Part shown: positions 1-11,236 of the stretch, one piece after another
Layout: every line of letters begins with the position of its first letter
Numbering within the stretch: position 1 is the first letter of the stretch
Source: Rugalucina vietnamica
Taxonomy: Eukaryota; Mollusca; Bivalvia; Lucinida; Lucinidae
Direction: 5' to 3'
Length of the DNA: 64,000 nt
NCBI GenBank assembly: GCA_964017185.1
Contig: OZ024879.1
Coordinates: 46,605,383-46,669,382 of the forward strand
Made by a program: the position numbers and the translations under genes
The notes under the pieces: generated by a model
The model's input: only the letters and a program-made list of their open reading frames with translations
Told to the model about the DNA's origin: nothing
The model's database searches: none

Positions 1-183
1 CTGTAGTCTGGGTTTCCGACCAGGTCTGATACAGACTAGGCTGTACAGTCAGACAAAATAGATACAAACTTGAAACTTCGGATTAAGAAAGAAGAAGCAG
101 CTTTCAATGTAAGGAGCAAAAACAAAGGTGCAAATCAGTGCCATATGGTTTCACATTGGTTTTCTGAGGCCATGGCTCAATTA
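1..183 (+). mobile_element. MITE-A, partial copy cut by the window edge
   Basis: The stretch contains the order of blocks seen in full MITE-A copies: 'tttccgaccaggtctga', a 'ctgtacagtc' block, 'cttgaaacttcggatta', an 'aacaaaggtgc' hairpin arm, and a terminal 'ggttttctgaggccatggct' that resembles the inverted terminus. The left terminus is outside the window and the internal hairpin has decayed. The full copy at 58319-58558 is the best reference. Confidence 0.6.
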
Positions 184-437
184 TCAAATTTGGGAGCACA
201 TACGTACAGACTATTTAAAAAGTTTTAGTCTTTTTAAATAGTCTGTAAATATGTCTGGATGATTCCTGGCCAGTGCAATGTCTCTCTTATTATCCAGTAG
301 TCTCAAAATAACCACACTGTTTATACAGAGAGTAACCAACACAGACGAAATCAGTAGGCAACAGTAGGGTGTAAATGGCCTATGGGAATTTGTTCCTTGA
401 CAAGAATTTGCAGCATACAGCATTATATATATTTCAT

Positions 438-1867
438 TAGCTCACCTGAGCCAAAGGCTCACAGGTGAGCTTATAGTATACCCATGCTTCGGCGTCCGTC
501 CGTCGTCCACAATTTCAAAGATCTTCTCCTCTGAAACCGCTTGGCCAATCAAAGCCAAACTTCATGTGGAGCATCCTTAGGAAGGGGGAACGAAAGTCTA
601 TATAAATGGTCCAGGTCACATGACCAAGATGGCCGCCATGGCTATAAATAGCAAAAACCTTTAAAAATCTTCTTCTCCAGAACCAGTGTGCCGATTTCCA
701 CGAAACTTGGTATGTAGCATCGGGGACGCGGGCCCATCATAGTTTATATAAATCATGACCCTAGGATGACCTTGACTTATTTTAAGGCAAGGTCAAGTTA
801 GGTCGCCAATGCATTTGAATGGGAAAAAATGGTAAAATGCTATTTAATGGGCAAAACTTACTGGGAATAGGCAAATGGACAGAAAATTTATGTTAATGGA
901 AAATTTTAGCCCCTGGGGGGTTGTCTGCCCCTGCCCTGGGGCTATATACATGTATATTTCCATAATAATGAAACATCTTCTCCCCTGAAACCGCTTGGCC
1001 AATCAAAGCCAAACTTCATATGGAGCATCCTTGGGAAGGGGGAAAGAAAGTTTATATAAATGGTCAAGGTCACATGATTAAGATGGCCGCCATGGCTATC
1101 AATAGAAAAACCTTTAAAAATCTTCTTCTCAAGAACCAGAAGGCCTATGATTTTGAAACTTGGCATGAAGCATCAGGCAATGGAGCTCTACAAAGTTTGT
1201 ATAAATCATGACCCTGGGATGAACTGGACCTTTTTTACAGCAAGGTCAACTTAGGCCGCCCATGCATTTGAATGGGAAAAAATAGGAAAATGTCATTTAA
1301 TGGCAAAAAACTTGCTAAGAATGAGCAAATGGACAGAAGATTTATGTTTATGAAAATATTTTGGGCCCAGAGGGTTGTCTGCCCCTGCCCCGGGGCTATA
1401 TACATGTAAATGACCATAATATTCAAACATCTTCTTCTCTGAAACCTCTTGGTCAATCAAAGCCAAACTTTATGTGGAGCATTCTTAGGAAGAGTGAATG
1501 AAATTTTATATTAATGGTCATGGTCACATGACCAAGATGGCCCCAATGGCTATAAATAGCAAAAACCTACAAAGTTTATATAAATCATGACCCTGGGATG
1601 ACCTTGACCTTTTTTACGGCAAGGTCAACTTAGGTTGCCCACGCATTTGAATGGGGAAAATTGTTACAATGTCATTTGAAGGGCAAAACTTGCAGTAAAT
1701 TGGCAAATGGACTGAATCTTTGATTTAAAAAAGAAATTGACTCCAGAGGTTGCTCTGACCCTGCCCTGGGGTTATATACATGTATATTACCTTTCTAGTC
1801 AAACAAGTTTATTGGTTTATATCTCGGGTCTCAGGTGAGCGTTTACAGGACCATTGGTCCTCTGGTT
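438..1867 (+). mobile_element. Helentron-like tandem-repeat element (HINE-1), copy 1
   Basis: It opens with a palindrome (AGCTCACCTGAGCC, then ggctcacaggtgagc) and closes with ggtgagcgtttac followed by the hairpin AGGACC-att-GGTCCT and ctggtt. Between the ends are three tandem units of about 455 bp, each with 'ccgcttggccaatcaaagcc', 'ggtcacatgaccaagatgg' and 'gatgaccttgac'. The flanks show no target-site duplication, only T-rich bases. No replicase or helicase ORF is present, so it would be non-autonomous. The Helentron label is an inference from the subterminal inverted repeats, the end hairpins and insertion without duplication; a satellite-bearing foldback element is the alternative. Confidence 0.7.
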
Positions 1868-3159
1868 TGTGTTGTTTCTTTCCGGATAATTAGTGTTCAA
1901 ATGCAAATAGAAACCAGAAAGTAACTTCTAAGTGTCTGATAAGTGTGTTGCTGCAACCTTTCAGTAATGCACTTGAGCATTTGAATATGTTAACCCTTAT
2001 GGTACTTTTTTCACAATGCAAGCAGTCTTTTTTTTTTATTTTCTTAAATTTTGTACATCTTGAAATATCAGAGAAATGCAAATCTAAAATACATAGTACA
2101 TGTACATTGTAAAATGCAAAAGTGAAGATGCTGATCTGACTGTGCAAGTTCAGCATCATTTGAACCTCAACACAAAAGACTCTTGTCAGCTGTGATGTAA
2201 CTGCACAGATGACCAGCACATTTGTTTTTGCTTCACAGTACTTCAACCCAATATTGTATCCATCTTCTGTTGCTGCTTGGGCCAGACTGTGTAAAGACGG
2301 GTGGTAACCCCAAAGGACTGGACTTTTTGTGTGGCGGTTCATTTGTGCCCGTATCCTTAGGATTTCTTTCCAAAATTTTGTTAACATTACAGGATATTTT
2401 CAGCTTTATGTCCCTTTCAAGATTATTTTACTAATTTGAGAAGTCAGAAGAAAAAAAGGGAGTACCTACAAGAAAAAAAAAAAAAGCCGCAAGCAGTACT
2501 TGGCTCATCTAATGTTCCCAGTATTGCGCTTGATCCCAAATTGGACACAGCAGTGAGAGGCCTAAATGATTACGTGCGGTAACGAAATCAGCAACTTGGA
2601 ACCACTCGGCCACGGTGACCTCTCAGGCCCAAAATATTGTCTTAGTAGCAGGTACCTTTACTTATCTTGTATTTGCCTAACAATCTATTGTTATAGGTTA
2701 ATTTTTGCTTCAGTTTTGCACTTAAATGCAAGTAACATATTTGATGTTTGTGTTTTAAATAAAAGTTTTATGTAAATCTTACTGGTGTTTGTGTTATAAA
2801 TTCCGTCCTTAATCAAAGGAATGTCTACAGCAGTTGCAGTTAACATTTTTAGTGTTGAATGCAAACAAAAAGTCCTTTTCATTTTTAAGAAATGTCTGTA
2901 CATACATGCACAAAAGTACATGTACCAAAGCGAAATCGGTCGTAGAGAAGACATTTTACCATATACATGTATAAGCATGACAGACATCATGACCATGTGA
3001 CCTGGGCCATTTACACAAAATTCGCCATTTCCAAGGGGTCTCACAAAATTTGGTTTTCATTGGCCAGGCAGCATTTTGAATATGAATTAACATTAGCATG
3101 GGCACACTACACATAGTAAGCCCGATATATAAAACCACATCTGCATCAGGAAAACATCT
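1868..3159. other. No supported gene
   Basis: Intergenic, AT-rich. A 165-codon open frame on the minus strand (1890-2387) has low-complexity, cysteine- and lysine-rich content, no recognisable domain, and overlaps a decayed MITE-A, so I treat it as chance. Other open frames are shorter. Confidence 0.5.
2221..2345 (-). mobile_element. MITE-A, degenerate fragment
   Basis: In reverse orientation it keeps 'tttgtttttgcttcacagta' (hairpin arm and downstream block), 'catcttctgt', 'aaccccaaagg' and an end 'gtggcggttcattt' resembling the MITE-A terminus. Divergence is high and the central hairpin is missing. Confidence 0.4.
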
Positions 3160-3220
3160 CCATGAAATGCATCTCCTTAAACCCCACTTTTATATAGTAA
3201 AACTGCAGTATACCCATTTT
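3160..3220 (-). mobile_element. MITE-B, left piece of an interrupted copy
   Basis: It contains 'aaccccacttttatatagt' followed by 'aaaactgcagtatacccat', the start of MITE-B as seen at 58745-58993. The sequence then breaks at a T run into the Helentron-like element at 3221 and resumes at about 5648. Confidence 0.6.
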
Positions 3221-5646
3221 TAGCTCACCTGAGCCGTTAGGCTCACAAGGTGAGCTTATAGGATGGCCATGATCCGGCGTCCGTCCGTCGTCCGTCTTCC
3301 GTCCGTCCACAATTTCAAAGATCTTCTCCTCTGAATCTGCTTGGCCAATCAAAGCCAAATTTTATATGAAGCATCTATAGGAAGGGGGAACCAATGTGTA
3401 TATAAGAAATCCAGGTCACATGACCAAGATGGCCGCCATGCCCATATATGGTAAAAACCCTTCAAAAATCTTCTTCTCCAGAACCGGTGGACCGTTTTCA
3501 ATGAAACTTGGCATGAAGCATCAATGGCTCAAGCACTACAATGTGTATATAAATCATGACCCTGTGATGACCTTGACCTATTTTACGGCAAGGTCAACAT
3601 AGGTCGCCAATGCATTTGAATGGGGAAAACTTTTAAAATGTCATTTAAAGTGAAAGTTTTGCAGGAAATGGGCAGTAGGACTGAATATTAATGATTCTGA
3701 AAAAAATTGGACCCCAGGGACTCGTGCCCCCACCCCCAGGGGCAATATACATGTATATCTCCAAAATATTCAAACGTCTTCTCCTCTGAAACCGCTAGGC
3801 CAATCAAAGCCAAATTTTATGTGAAGCATCAATAGGAAGGGGTAACCAATGTATATATAAATAATCCAGGTCACATGACCAAGATGGCCGCCATGCATAT
3901 ATATGGTAAAAACCCTTCAAAAATCTTCTTCTCCAGAACCGGTGGATCGATTTCAACGAAACTTGGCATGAAGCATCAATGGCTCAAGCACTCCAATGTA
4001 TATATAAATCATGACCCTGTGATGACCTTGACCTATTTTACGGCAAGGTCAACATAGGTCGCCAATGCATTTGAATGGGGAAAACTTTTAAAAAGACATT
4101 TGAGGTGAAAATCTTGCAGGAAATGGGCAGTAGGACTGAATATTAATGATTCTGAAAAAAAATGGACCCAAGGGGCTCATGTGCCCCCACCCTGGGGCAA
4201 TATACATGTATATCTCCATAATATTCAGACGTCTTCTCCTCTGAAACCGCTTGGTAAATCAAAGCCAAATTTTATGTGAAGCATCTATAAAATGGGGGAA
4301 TCAATGTATATATAAATAATCTAGGTCACATGACCAAGATGGCCGCCATGCCCATATACGGTAAAAACCCTTCATAAATCTTCTTCTCCAGAACAGGTGG
4401 ATCGATTTCAACGAAACTTGGCATGAAGCATCGATTCCTAAAGCACTCCAATGTGTATATAAATCATGACCCTGTGATGACCTTGACCTATTTTACGGCA
4501 AGGTCAACATAGGTCGCCAATGCATTTGAATGGGGAAACTTTTAAAAAGTCATTTGAGGTGAAAATCTTGCAGGAAATGGGCAGTAGGACTGAAAATTAA
4601 TGATTCTGAAAAAAGTTGGACCCCAGGGGCTCATGTGCTCCCACCCCGGGGCAATATACATGTATATCTCCATAATATTCATACGTCTTCTTTTCTGAAA
4701 CCGCTTGGTAAATCAAAGCCAAATTTTATGTGAAGCATCTATAAAATGGGGAAATCAATGTATATATAAATAATCTAGGTCACATGACCAAGATGACCGC
4801 CATGTCCATATACGGTAAAAACCCTTCAAAAATCTAATCTTCTACTCTGGAACTGGTGGACCAATTTCAAAGAAATTTCGCATGAAGCATCGATGGCTAG
4901 AGTACTATAATGTATATATAAATCATTACCCTGTGGTGACCTTGACCTATTTTATGACAAGGTCAGCATAGGTCACCTATGCATTTGAATTGGGAAAAAT
5001 TTAAAAAGTCATTTGAGGTTAAAATCTTGCAGGAAATGGGTAGTAGGACTGAATATTAATGATTCTAAAAAAGTTGGACCCAAGGGCTTATATGGCCGCA
5101 CCCCGGGCAATATACATGTATATTACCAAAATATTCAAACATCTTCTCTGAAACCGCTTGGCCAATTAAAGCCAAATTTTATGTGAAGCATCCATAGGAT
5201 GGGGGAACCAATGTGTATATTAATAATTTAGGTCACATGACCAAGATGGCCGCCATGCCCATATATGGTAAAAACCCATCAAAAATCTTCTTCTCTGATA
5301 GACTGATTTCAAGGAAACTTGGTATGAAGCATCGATGGCTAAAGTGCTTCAATGTATATATAAATCATGACCCTGTGATGACCTGGACCATGTTTATATA
5401 ATGGCAAGGTCAACATGGGTTGCCTTTGCATTTCAATTGGGAAAACTGTTAAAATGACATTTGAAGGGAAAAGCCAGCAGGAAATTGGCAAATGGACGGA
5501 ATATTGAAGATTCTGAAAAAAAAGAAAATGGCCCTAGGGCTTTATCTGCCCCTGCACTGGAGTTAAATACCATTATATTCAAACATGTTTATTGGTATAT
5601 GCAGCAGATCTCAGGTGAGCGTTTACAGGACCATTGGTCCTCTGGT
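3221..5646 (+). mobile_element. Helentron-like tandem-repeat element (HINE-1), copy 2
   Basis: Same termini as copy 1: 'tagctcacctgagcc' at the left and 'ggaccattggtcctctggtt' at the right. It holds five and a part tandem units; the landmark 'cttctcctctgaaaccgc' or its variants recurs near 3320, 3778, 4232, 4685 and 5145, a period of about 455 bp. The element splits a MITE-B copy, so the empty site can be inferred from intact MITE-B: at most one or two bases of a T-rich stretch are altered and there is no target-site duplication. That fits rolling-circle insertion at T|T. No transposition protein is encoded. Confidence 0.75.
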
Positions 5647-5647
5647 T

Positions 5648-5806
5648 TATTTTTGCTCCAAAACATAGTGGGTACTCATTAGAACCCACAATGTGTGAGC
5701 AAAAATACTAAAATATCACAATTTTTCTACTCAAATTTTCACTTTTCACTTTTAAAGGTGGAAAAAATCTCTGTATATTGCATAGGCAAGTTTTCGTAAT
5801 GTGCAG
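5648..5806 (-). mobile_element. MITE-B, right piece of an interrupted copy
   Basis: It continues MITE-B from 'atttttgctccaaaacatag' through a shortened 'gggtactcattagaacccac' hairpin to the terminus 'gcaagttttcgtaatg'. Joined to 3160-3220 it makes one copy with the Helentron-like element inserted. Confidence 0.65.
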
Positions 5807-5854
5807 AGTACAAAGCACCTCTGGAAATTAAATGTAAAAACCTAATTTATTTGT

Positions 5855-6030
5855 TTTTGAGGTTTAACATCTCAGTAATGTTGGGATGGAGCCACCTGTT
5901 TCTGGGTATAACAAGTACTCTTGAGAGTTAATATGTCTTGCTCAGTGACAAAACATGGTGCACATTGTGGAGAATAGAATATAGAACCTCTTGATTCAAA
6001 GGGTTGCACTACCAACAGGCCATGGCACTA
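5855..6030 (+). repeat. Dispersed repeat fragment ('tgtcttgctcagtgac' family)
   Basis: The string 'gttgggatggagccacctgt ... gagagttaatatgtcttgct ... gacaaaac' recurs in variant form near 17530-17600, 17810-17870, 18890-18970, 19425-19510, 27975-28040 and 30545-30610, usually followed by 'ccactaggcca'-like sequence. It is a short interspersed repeat; I cannot place it in a named family. Confidence 0.5.
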
Positions 6031-6218
6031 CCTGTTTTAAAAGTGCTTTATATCCGAGGCGAGTTATTCTATCCACACAGTTTGTTGGCAATCCTCCAGG
6101 AGAAAAGTAACCAGAATTTCCATGACGAAATCAGAAATGAACTGGATGTCTTGAATGATCAACCACACGGTTACAAATCACACAACCAGTGAGTTCCTAA
6201 TTATGGAACATCATATAA

Positions 6219-6410
6219 GCCATGAGAAAACTGGATCTTTGTAAACGCAAAAATATTCGCAGATCAGCTCTGTTTTCGCTTCAAGGATAGTTCAATCCCT
6301 TTCTGATATCCCGAATTTCAAGCTTCTAGCCTTTCAAGACAGCAGTCAGGTTTGTGTCCGACCTGGTTAGCAACCCCCAAAGACCGATTTTCTGTGCTGC
6401 AGCTCATACG
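6219..6410 (-). mobile_element. MITE-A, degenerate reverse copy
   Basis: Blocks in reverse order: 'agccatgagaaaactgg' terminus, 'gcagatcagctctgttttcg' (collapsed hairpin), 'gaatttcaagcttctagcc', 'caggtttgtgtccgacctgg', and a terminus 'gctgcagctcat'. Confidence 0.55.
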
Positions 6411-7029
6411 AGACAATTTGATTTATAATGACACCTTGTACAACATAAGTTCAATATTTTAAGGTTAAGCAATATAAAGAAACACACACGTTTAGTAAAC
6501 CATTTAATTGTAACGAAACAATATCCATGATACTCACTTGACAATTCTTCAGGGTATATGACCAACAATAGCTACAGAAGTTAACTAGAGTTTGCAAAAA
6601 CAGTGTAGATCGTGACTTTTATTCATTGGTAAATTTTGATATTTTTTTATTACAACTTAAGTTACTATTTTATGTTCACAGAAAATTTCAGGGCTCACCA
6701 GCATAACCAATGAGGCAAAATTTACATACACCAAATAAAAAGAAAATTCCTACAAAAACAATATTTTACATTGTTTTCATCTTTTTAAGAATCTAAATCA
6801 AAGTCAGGATTATTTTTTCAGAAAAGTTAAATCTGTTTAGATATTGATTATTGATTGAAGGTTTTGAAAACTGGTACAAACAGCAATTTGATATTCTCAA
6901 AATATTGAAAAACAAGTATTATCAATAAACACTAGTTTTTAGATATGCAAAAAAAGTAAATCAAATCCTAGGATCTTTTATTTAATTTTACTCTCGTAGA
7001 GAAAAATACACCAGTAATTTTATATTCCT
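6411..7029. other. No supported gene
   Basis: AT-rich intergenic sequence without a convincing open frame, hairpin or repeat. Confidence 0.5.
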
Positions 7030-7310
7030 GATCATTCCAAGGCAATTCTTCTGTTTTGGTTCTTAATGTTTTGTCTTGTTGATTTTTTGTGCTGTTTAAG
7101 TGCATTTTCATATTTTTAGTAAGGTTTAGGTAACTGAGTGGCTGCCTATTTGGAAATAGCTCCTTACTCTGCTTACAATATGGTTTCTTAGTACAAGTAT
7201 CTTATTGTCAATTTAGTTTTTTCCCACTTCAGTTTTTGGAGTGTGAATTTCTTTCTGATTGCGCCTTTTCCTGATCACTGCCTACTTGTACCTTTTTTTC
7301 CAACAGGACA
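7030..7310 (+). repeat. Repeat C (about 250-280 bp dispersed repeat)
   Basis: It shares ordered blocks with 39119-39365 in the opposite orientation: 'tgtgctgttt', 'catatttttagtaaggt', 'ggtaactgagtggc', 'attgcgccttttcctgatc' and 'cctacttgtacctt'. The copy at 39.1 kb interrupts a LINE reading frame, which shows that repeat C is mobile. I see no clear terminal inverted repeat and no pol III boxes. Confidence 0.55.
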
Positions 7311-8214
7311 TGTGGGATATGCAGCTACAGAAGCACTAGCTAGAAGCTTGAGTACCTCCCAGTGCTTGGGTTGAGCTATAGTATTGTGGCACTCCCAGAA
7401 TCTTGCCTTATATCACACAGATTCAGAAGCTAGAGAGATAACTATTAAACATTGGCAAGCACACCTATACACAAGATTTCTTAACTTGTGTACAACTTGA
7501 TTCCTAACTTGTGTACGATCTGCGTCAACAGAAAGCCAGTCTTCAGGTGTCTGACCATGTCCGAACTATCTACCCAGAATAGAAGCTTGGACATTCAGAT
7601 TTAGAAAGTAGAGGGGTTGCATTATCCTTGCAGCAATGCAAACACAATGGCAATGATTACTGATTTTTATCGGTCACACCAACAGATTTAACATACTGAT
7701 TGGTCCAAGACAACAGTCAAGAGAACTACATAACTAGAGAGCGCAAACCAGCTTGAAAACTTTGTTAATGTTCACAAGTCTTCAAAATGTTTTAAGAAAA
7801 GTTACATGATTTCTTCAATACATCGCAACAACGTCCCATGATTTTTTTTTCATCTTATTAACACAAAACAACAGCACCATGATTTGACAAGGAAACAGTA
7901 AAATATTTACAATGTAAGTACATGTATGTCATAAATTGTGTCAATTTTTGCAGACATGGCTCTATGCTACCATATATGCAATTAATACAAAAATGTAAGA
8001 AAATGGGTCATAAAGATTTACAAAGAAAATCAACCACGTCAACGTCAGACATGCTTAGTCTTTTCTCTCATACCACTTATTCATTCAAAGCTCTATACAT
8101 CACAGATGAAAAACATGCAGTAACACAAACTTTTTTCCGTCCAGCTTTTATGCAAGAACTTTGCAATTTCGAATGTCCACTGTAAAATGATGGTATGTCA
8201 GTGAGGTAGAACAG
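7311..8214. other. No supported gene
   Basis: AT-rich intergenic sequence. An 87-codon open frame at 7922-8185 has no recognisable domain and no neighbouring splice context. Confidence 0.45.
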
Positions 8215-8570
8215 AACTGGTAACTTCATACCTTAATACCAGTTGTTAGGTTTGTGTACCACTGGCAAACATGAAGAACTGAATACCATTTTCAGGTGAA
8301 TAACTGAATACAGTTTTTAGGTTTGTGTACCACTGGCTAATAACTGAATACCAGTTTTAGGGTTCTGTGTCACTGGCTAATAATCGAATACCATTTTAAG
8401 GTAAATAACCAAATACAAGTTAAGGTTAATGTACCACTGGCTAATAACTGAATACAAATTAAGGTTTGTGTGCCACTGGTGAATATCTGAATTCCAGTTT
8501 TAGGTGAACAATTGAACATTGTGTACCACTGGTGAATAACTGACAGGGTTCCCACCGAAAGTATAAAATA
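8215..8570. repeat. 40 bp minisatellite array, segment 1
   Basis: Degenerate units contain 'aggtttgtgtaccactggc' followed by 'taataactgaataccag'. The same unit continues at 8815-8878, 11237-11880 and 13867-14160, so this is one array split by later insertions. The period is read best at 11331-11410, where two 40 bp units are nearly identical. Confidence 0.75.
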
Positions 8571-8620
8571 AAATTTCATGACTTTTCCATGATAATTCAA
8601 TGATCAGAGTTAAATTTCCA

Positions 8621-8787
8621 GGGCCCAGTTGTTCAAAACTTTGCTAGCTAAACGCTGTCGTTAAGCCCTCAATTTGTTAACAATATATCTACTTCAAAAG
8701 CAAATAACAGTGTATTTTTAATATTCGTGTTTGAAATTTTAACGAAATGTTAACTAACGACATCGTTAATTTTAAACAACTGGGCCC
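8621..8787. mobile_element. MITE-D (GGGCCCAGTTG inverted termini), copy 1
   Basis: The 167 bp element begins 'gggcccagttgttcaaaa' and ends with the near reverse complement 'ttttaaacaactgggccc'. Internal sequence is also partly self-complementary ('cgctgtcgttaa' and 'ttaactaacgacatcg'). A second copy lies at 48473-48608. It sits inside the minisatellite. Confidence 0.6.
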
Positions 8788-8814
8788 TGGACTATTTTTT
8801 TCTGTTTATTACAA

Positions 8815-8878
8815 ATTTAGGTTTGCGTACCACTGGCTAATAACTGAATACAAATTTAGGTTTGTGTACCACTGGCTA
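8815..8878. repeat. 40 bp minisatellite array, segment 2
   Basis: One and a half units ('aggtttgtgtaccactggct') end abruptly in 'ccactggcta', where the Helentron-like element starts. Confidence 0.65.
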
Positions 8879-11236
8879 ACCAGAGGACCAATGGTCCTGT
8901 AAAAGCTCACCTGAGATCTGGGATATGCGACCTCAGCTGATCTTGCCATAAAATAGGTCAAGGTCGTCCCGGGTCATGATTTATACAAACTTTGTAGAGC
9001 TCCACTCACTGATGCTTCAGGCAAAGTTTCAAAATCATAGGTCTTACGGTTCTGAAGAAAAAAAAAAAGTTTTTTTCTATTTATAGCCATGGCGGCCAGC
9101 TTGGTCATGTGACCTGGACCATTTATATTAACTTGCATTCCCCTTTCCTAACGATGCTCCACATCAAGTTTGGCTTTGATTGGCTAAGCGGTTTCGGAGA
9201 AGAAGATGTTTGAATATTATGGTCATATGCATGTATATAGCCCTGGGGCAGGGGCAGACAATCCCCTGGGGACATTTTTTTTTTCATAAACATAAATCTT
9301 CTGTCCATTTGCATACTCCAAGCAAGTTTCCTCCCATTTCATTACATCTTACTAATTTTCCCCATACATCTACATGGGCAACCTATGTTGGCCTTGCCAT
9401 AGAATAGGACATGGTCATCCCAAGGTCATGATTTATATAAACTTTGTAGATCTCCTCTCCCTAATGCTTCATGCCAAGTTTCAAAATCATAGGCGTTCTT
9501 GTTCTGGAGAAAAAGATTTTTAAAATTGGTCCACACGTGATCATTTTTTTGCTATTTATAGCCATGATGGCCATCTTGGTCATGTGACCTTGGCCATTTA
9601 TATAAACTTTCATTCTCCCTTCCTAAGAATGCTCCACATGAAGTTTGGCTTTGATTGGCCTAGCGGTTTCAGAGGAGAAGATCTTTGAATATTGTGGTAA
9701 TAGACATGTATACTACTCAAAATTTGATAAGCATCAAAGTATCATTTTCCATACAGCACAGTGCTAAATACCCCGTGTTTGACCTAAATTTAATGGCAAT
9801 CCCCAATTAGCAAGAATGACAGTTCCATTTGCATTTTGTTAGAATATGTCTGAAGCTACCGACTACAAGAAATTTGAAACAAAACATGTCCTACCGAAGT
9901 CCATAGGACAGTTCTTCTAAAATTTGAATTTTGACAAAAACAGTGGTTGTTTTGAAAATTGGTCCACACGTGATCATTACAAGCTTGCTTTTATCCTGCA
10001 CTGCACACATCTGTTAGAATGCACTTCAGACTAACTTTCATAGAGAAATCAATCTTAAGTCGAATATTCGTGCTCCTGTGGACTTTTAGAAAAATGCCAT
10101 TATTTCAGGCATTTTAGAAAAATGCAAAGATGGCTCAGTGGTCTATGGTAGGACATTTCCTGTTTCAAATTTCTTGTAGCAAGAAACTTCAAGGCTTTAT
10201 CTAAGAAAAATCAAATGAGACCGACATTTTGTGCCTTGGCATTATCATTAAATTTGGGTCAATTTCGAGTTGTTTTGCATTGTGTTGTATTTAAAATAAA
10301 AACTTGATGCTTATCAAATTTTGAGTAGTATATATTGCCACAGGGTGGGGGCAGACCTACTCCTGGGGTCCATTTTTTCAGAATCATAAATCTTTAGTCC
10401 ATTTGCTATTTCCATAAGTTTTTCCCTTCAAATGACACTTTGACAGTTTTGCCCATTCAAATGCATGGTCGACCTATGTTGACCTTGCCGTAAAATAGGT
10501 CAAGGTCAGCCCAATGTCATGATTTATATAAACTTTGTAGAGCTCTCTCCCTGATGCTTCATGCCAAGTTTCATAATTGTAGGCCTTCTGGTTCTAGAGA
10601 AGATGATTTTAAAGGTTTCCGCTATTTATAGCCATGGCGGTCATCTTGGTCATGTGACCTTGACCATTTATACAAATTTTTATTCCCCCATCCCAAGGAT
10701 CCTACATATAAAATTTGGCTTTGATTGGTCAAGCGGTTACAGAGAAAACTAAATTTTACATTTGATTTGTAAATGACCTTTGGCCAAGGTCAAGAAATGA
10801 CCTTGACCATTAATACTCACAACACTTCATAAGCTCAACATGTTGTCTGTATCCACTGTATTCCATTGAAAAGCCTATGTAACCAAAATTGACCTTTCCA
10901 TCAAATAGGTCAAGGTCAACCCAAGGTCATGATTTATATAAACTATGATGGGCCAGAGTCCCCGATGCTACATACCAAGTTTTGGTTCCAGAGAAGAAGA
11001 TTTTTTTATGGTTTTTACCATATATGGGCATGGCGGCCATCTTGGTCATGTGACCTGGATCATTTATATAAACTTTCGTTCCCCGTTCCTAAGGATGCTC
11101 CACATGAAGTTTGGCTTTGATTGGCCTAGAGGTTTCAGAGGAGAAGAACTTTGAAATTGTGGACGACGGACGGACGGACACCAGAGCATGGCCATCCTAT
11201 AAGCTCACCTTGTGAGCCTTCGGCTCAGGTGAGCTA
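8879..11236 (-). mobile_element. Helentron-like tandem-repeat element (HINE-1), copy 3
   Basis: Reverse orientation: it starts 'aaccagaggaccaatggtcc' and ends 'cggctcaggtgagct'. It carries several ~455 bp units, one truncated near 10750-10880, and is interrupted by a mariner-type MITE at 9711-10330. On both sides the 40 bp minisatellite resumes; joining 'ccactggct' to 'aataactgaatac' restores a normal unit, so the insertion made no target-site duplication. Confidence 0.75.
9711..10330. mobile_element. Mariner-type MITE with TA target-site duplication
   Basis: The 620 bp element is bounded by 'tactactcaaaatttgataa' and its reverse complement, with perfect inverted termini of about 27 bp. It is flanked by TA on both sides. 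Sister units of the host repeat read 'catgtatattgcc'; here they read 'catg-TA-element-TA-tattgcc', which demonstrates the duplication. Internal inverted repeats (about 9868-9897 against 10145-10180, 'agaaatttgaaaca') make it a foldback structure. No transposase is encoded. Confidence 0.85.

Noticed and set aside
1890-2387. 165-codon open frame on the minus strand
   Set aside because: No domain, odd composition, no splice partners, and overlap with a decayed MITE-A.
3221-5646. Regular repeats considered as a CRISPR array
   Set aside because: Units of ~455 bp are contiguous homologous repeats without spacers, inside a eukaryotic transposable element.
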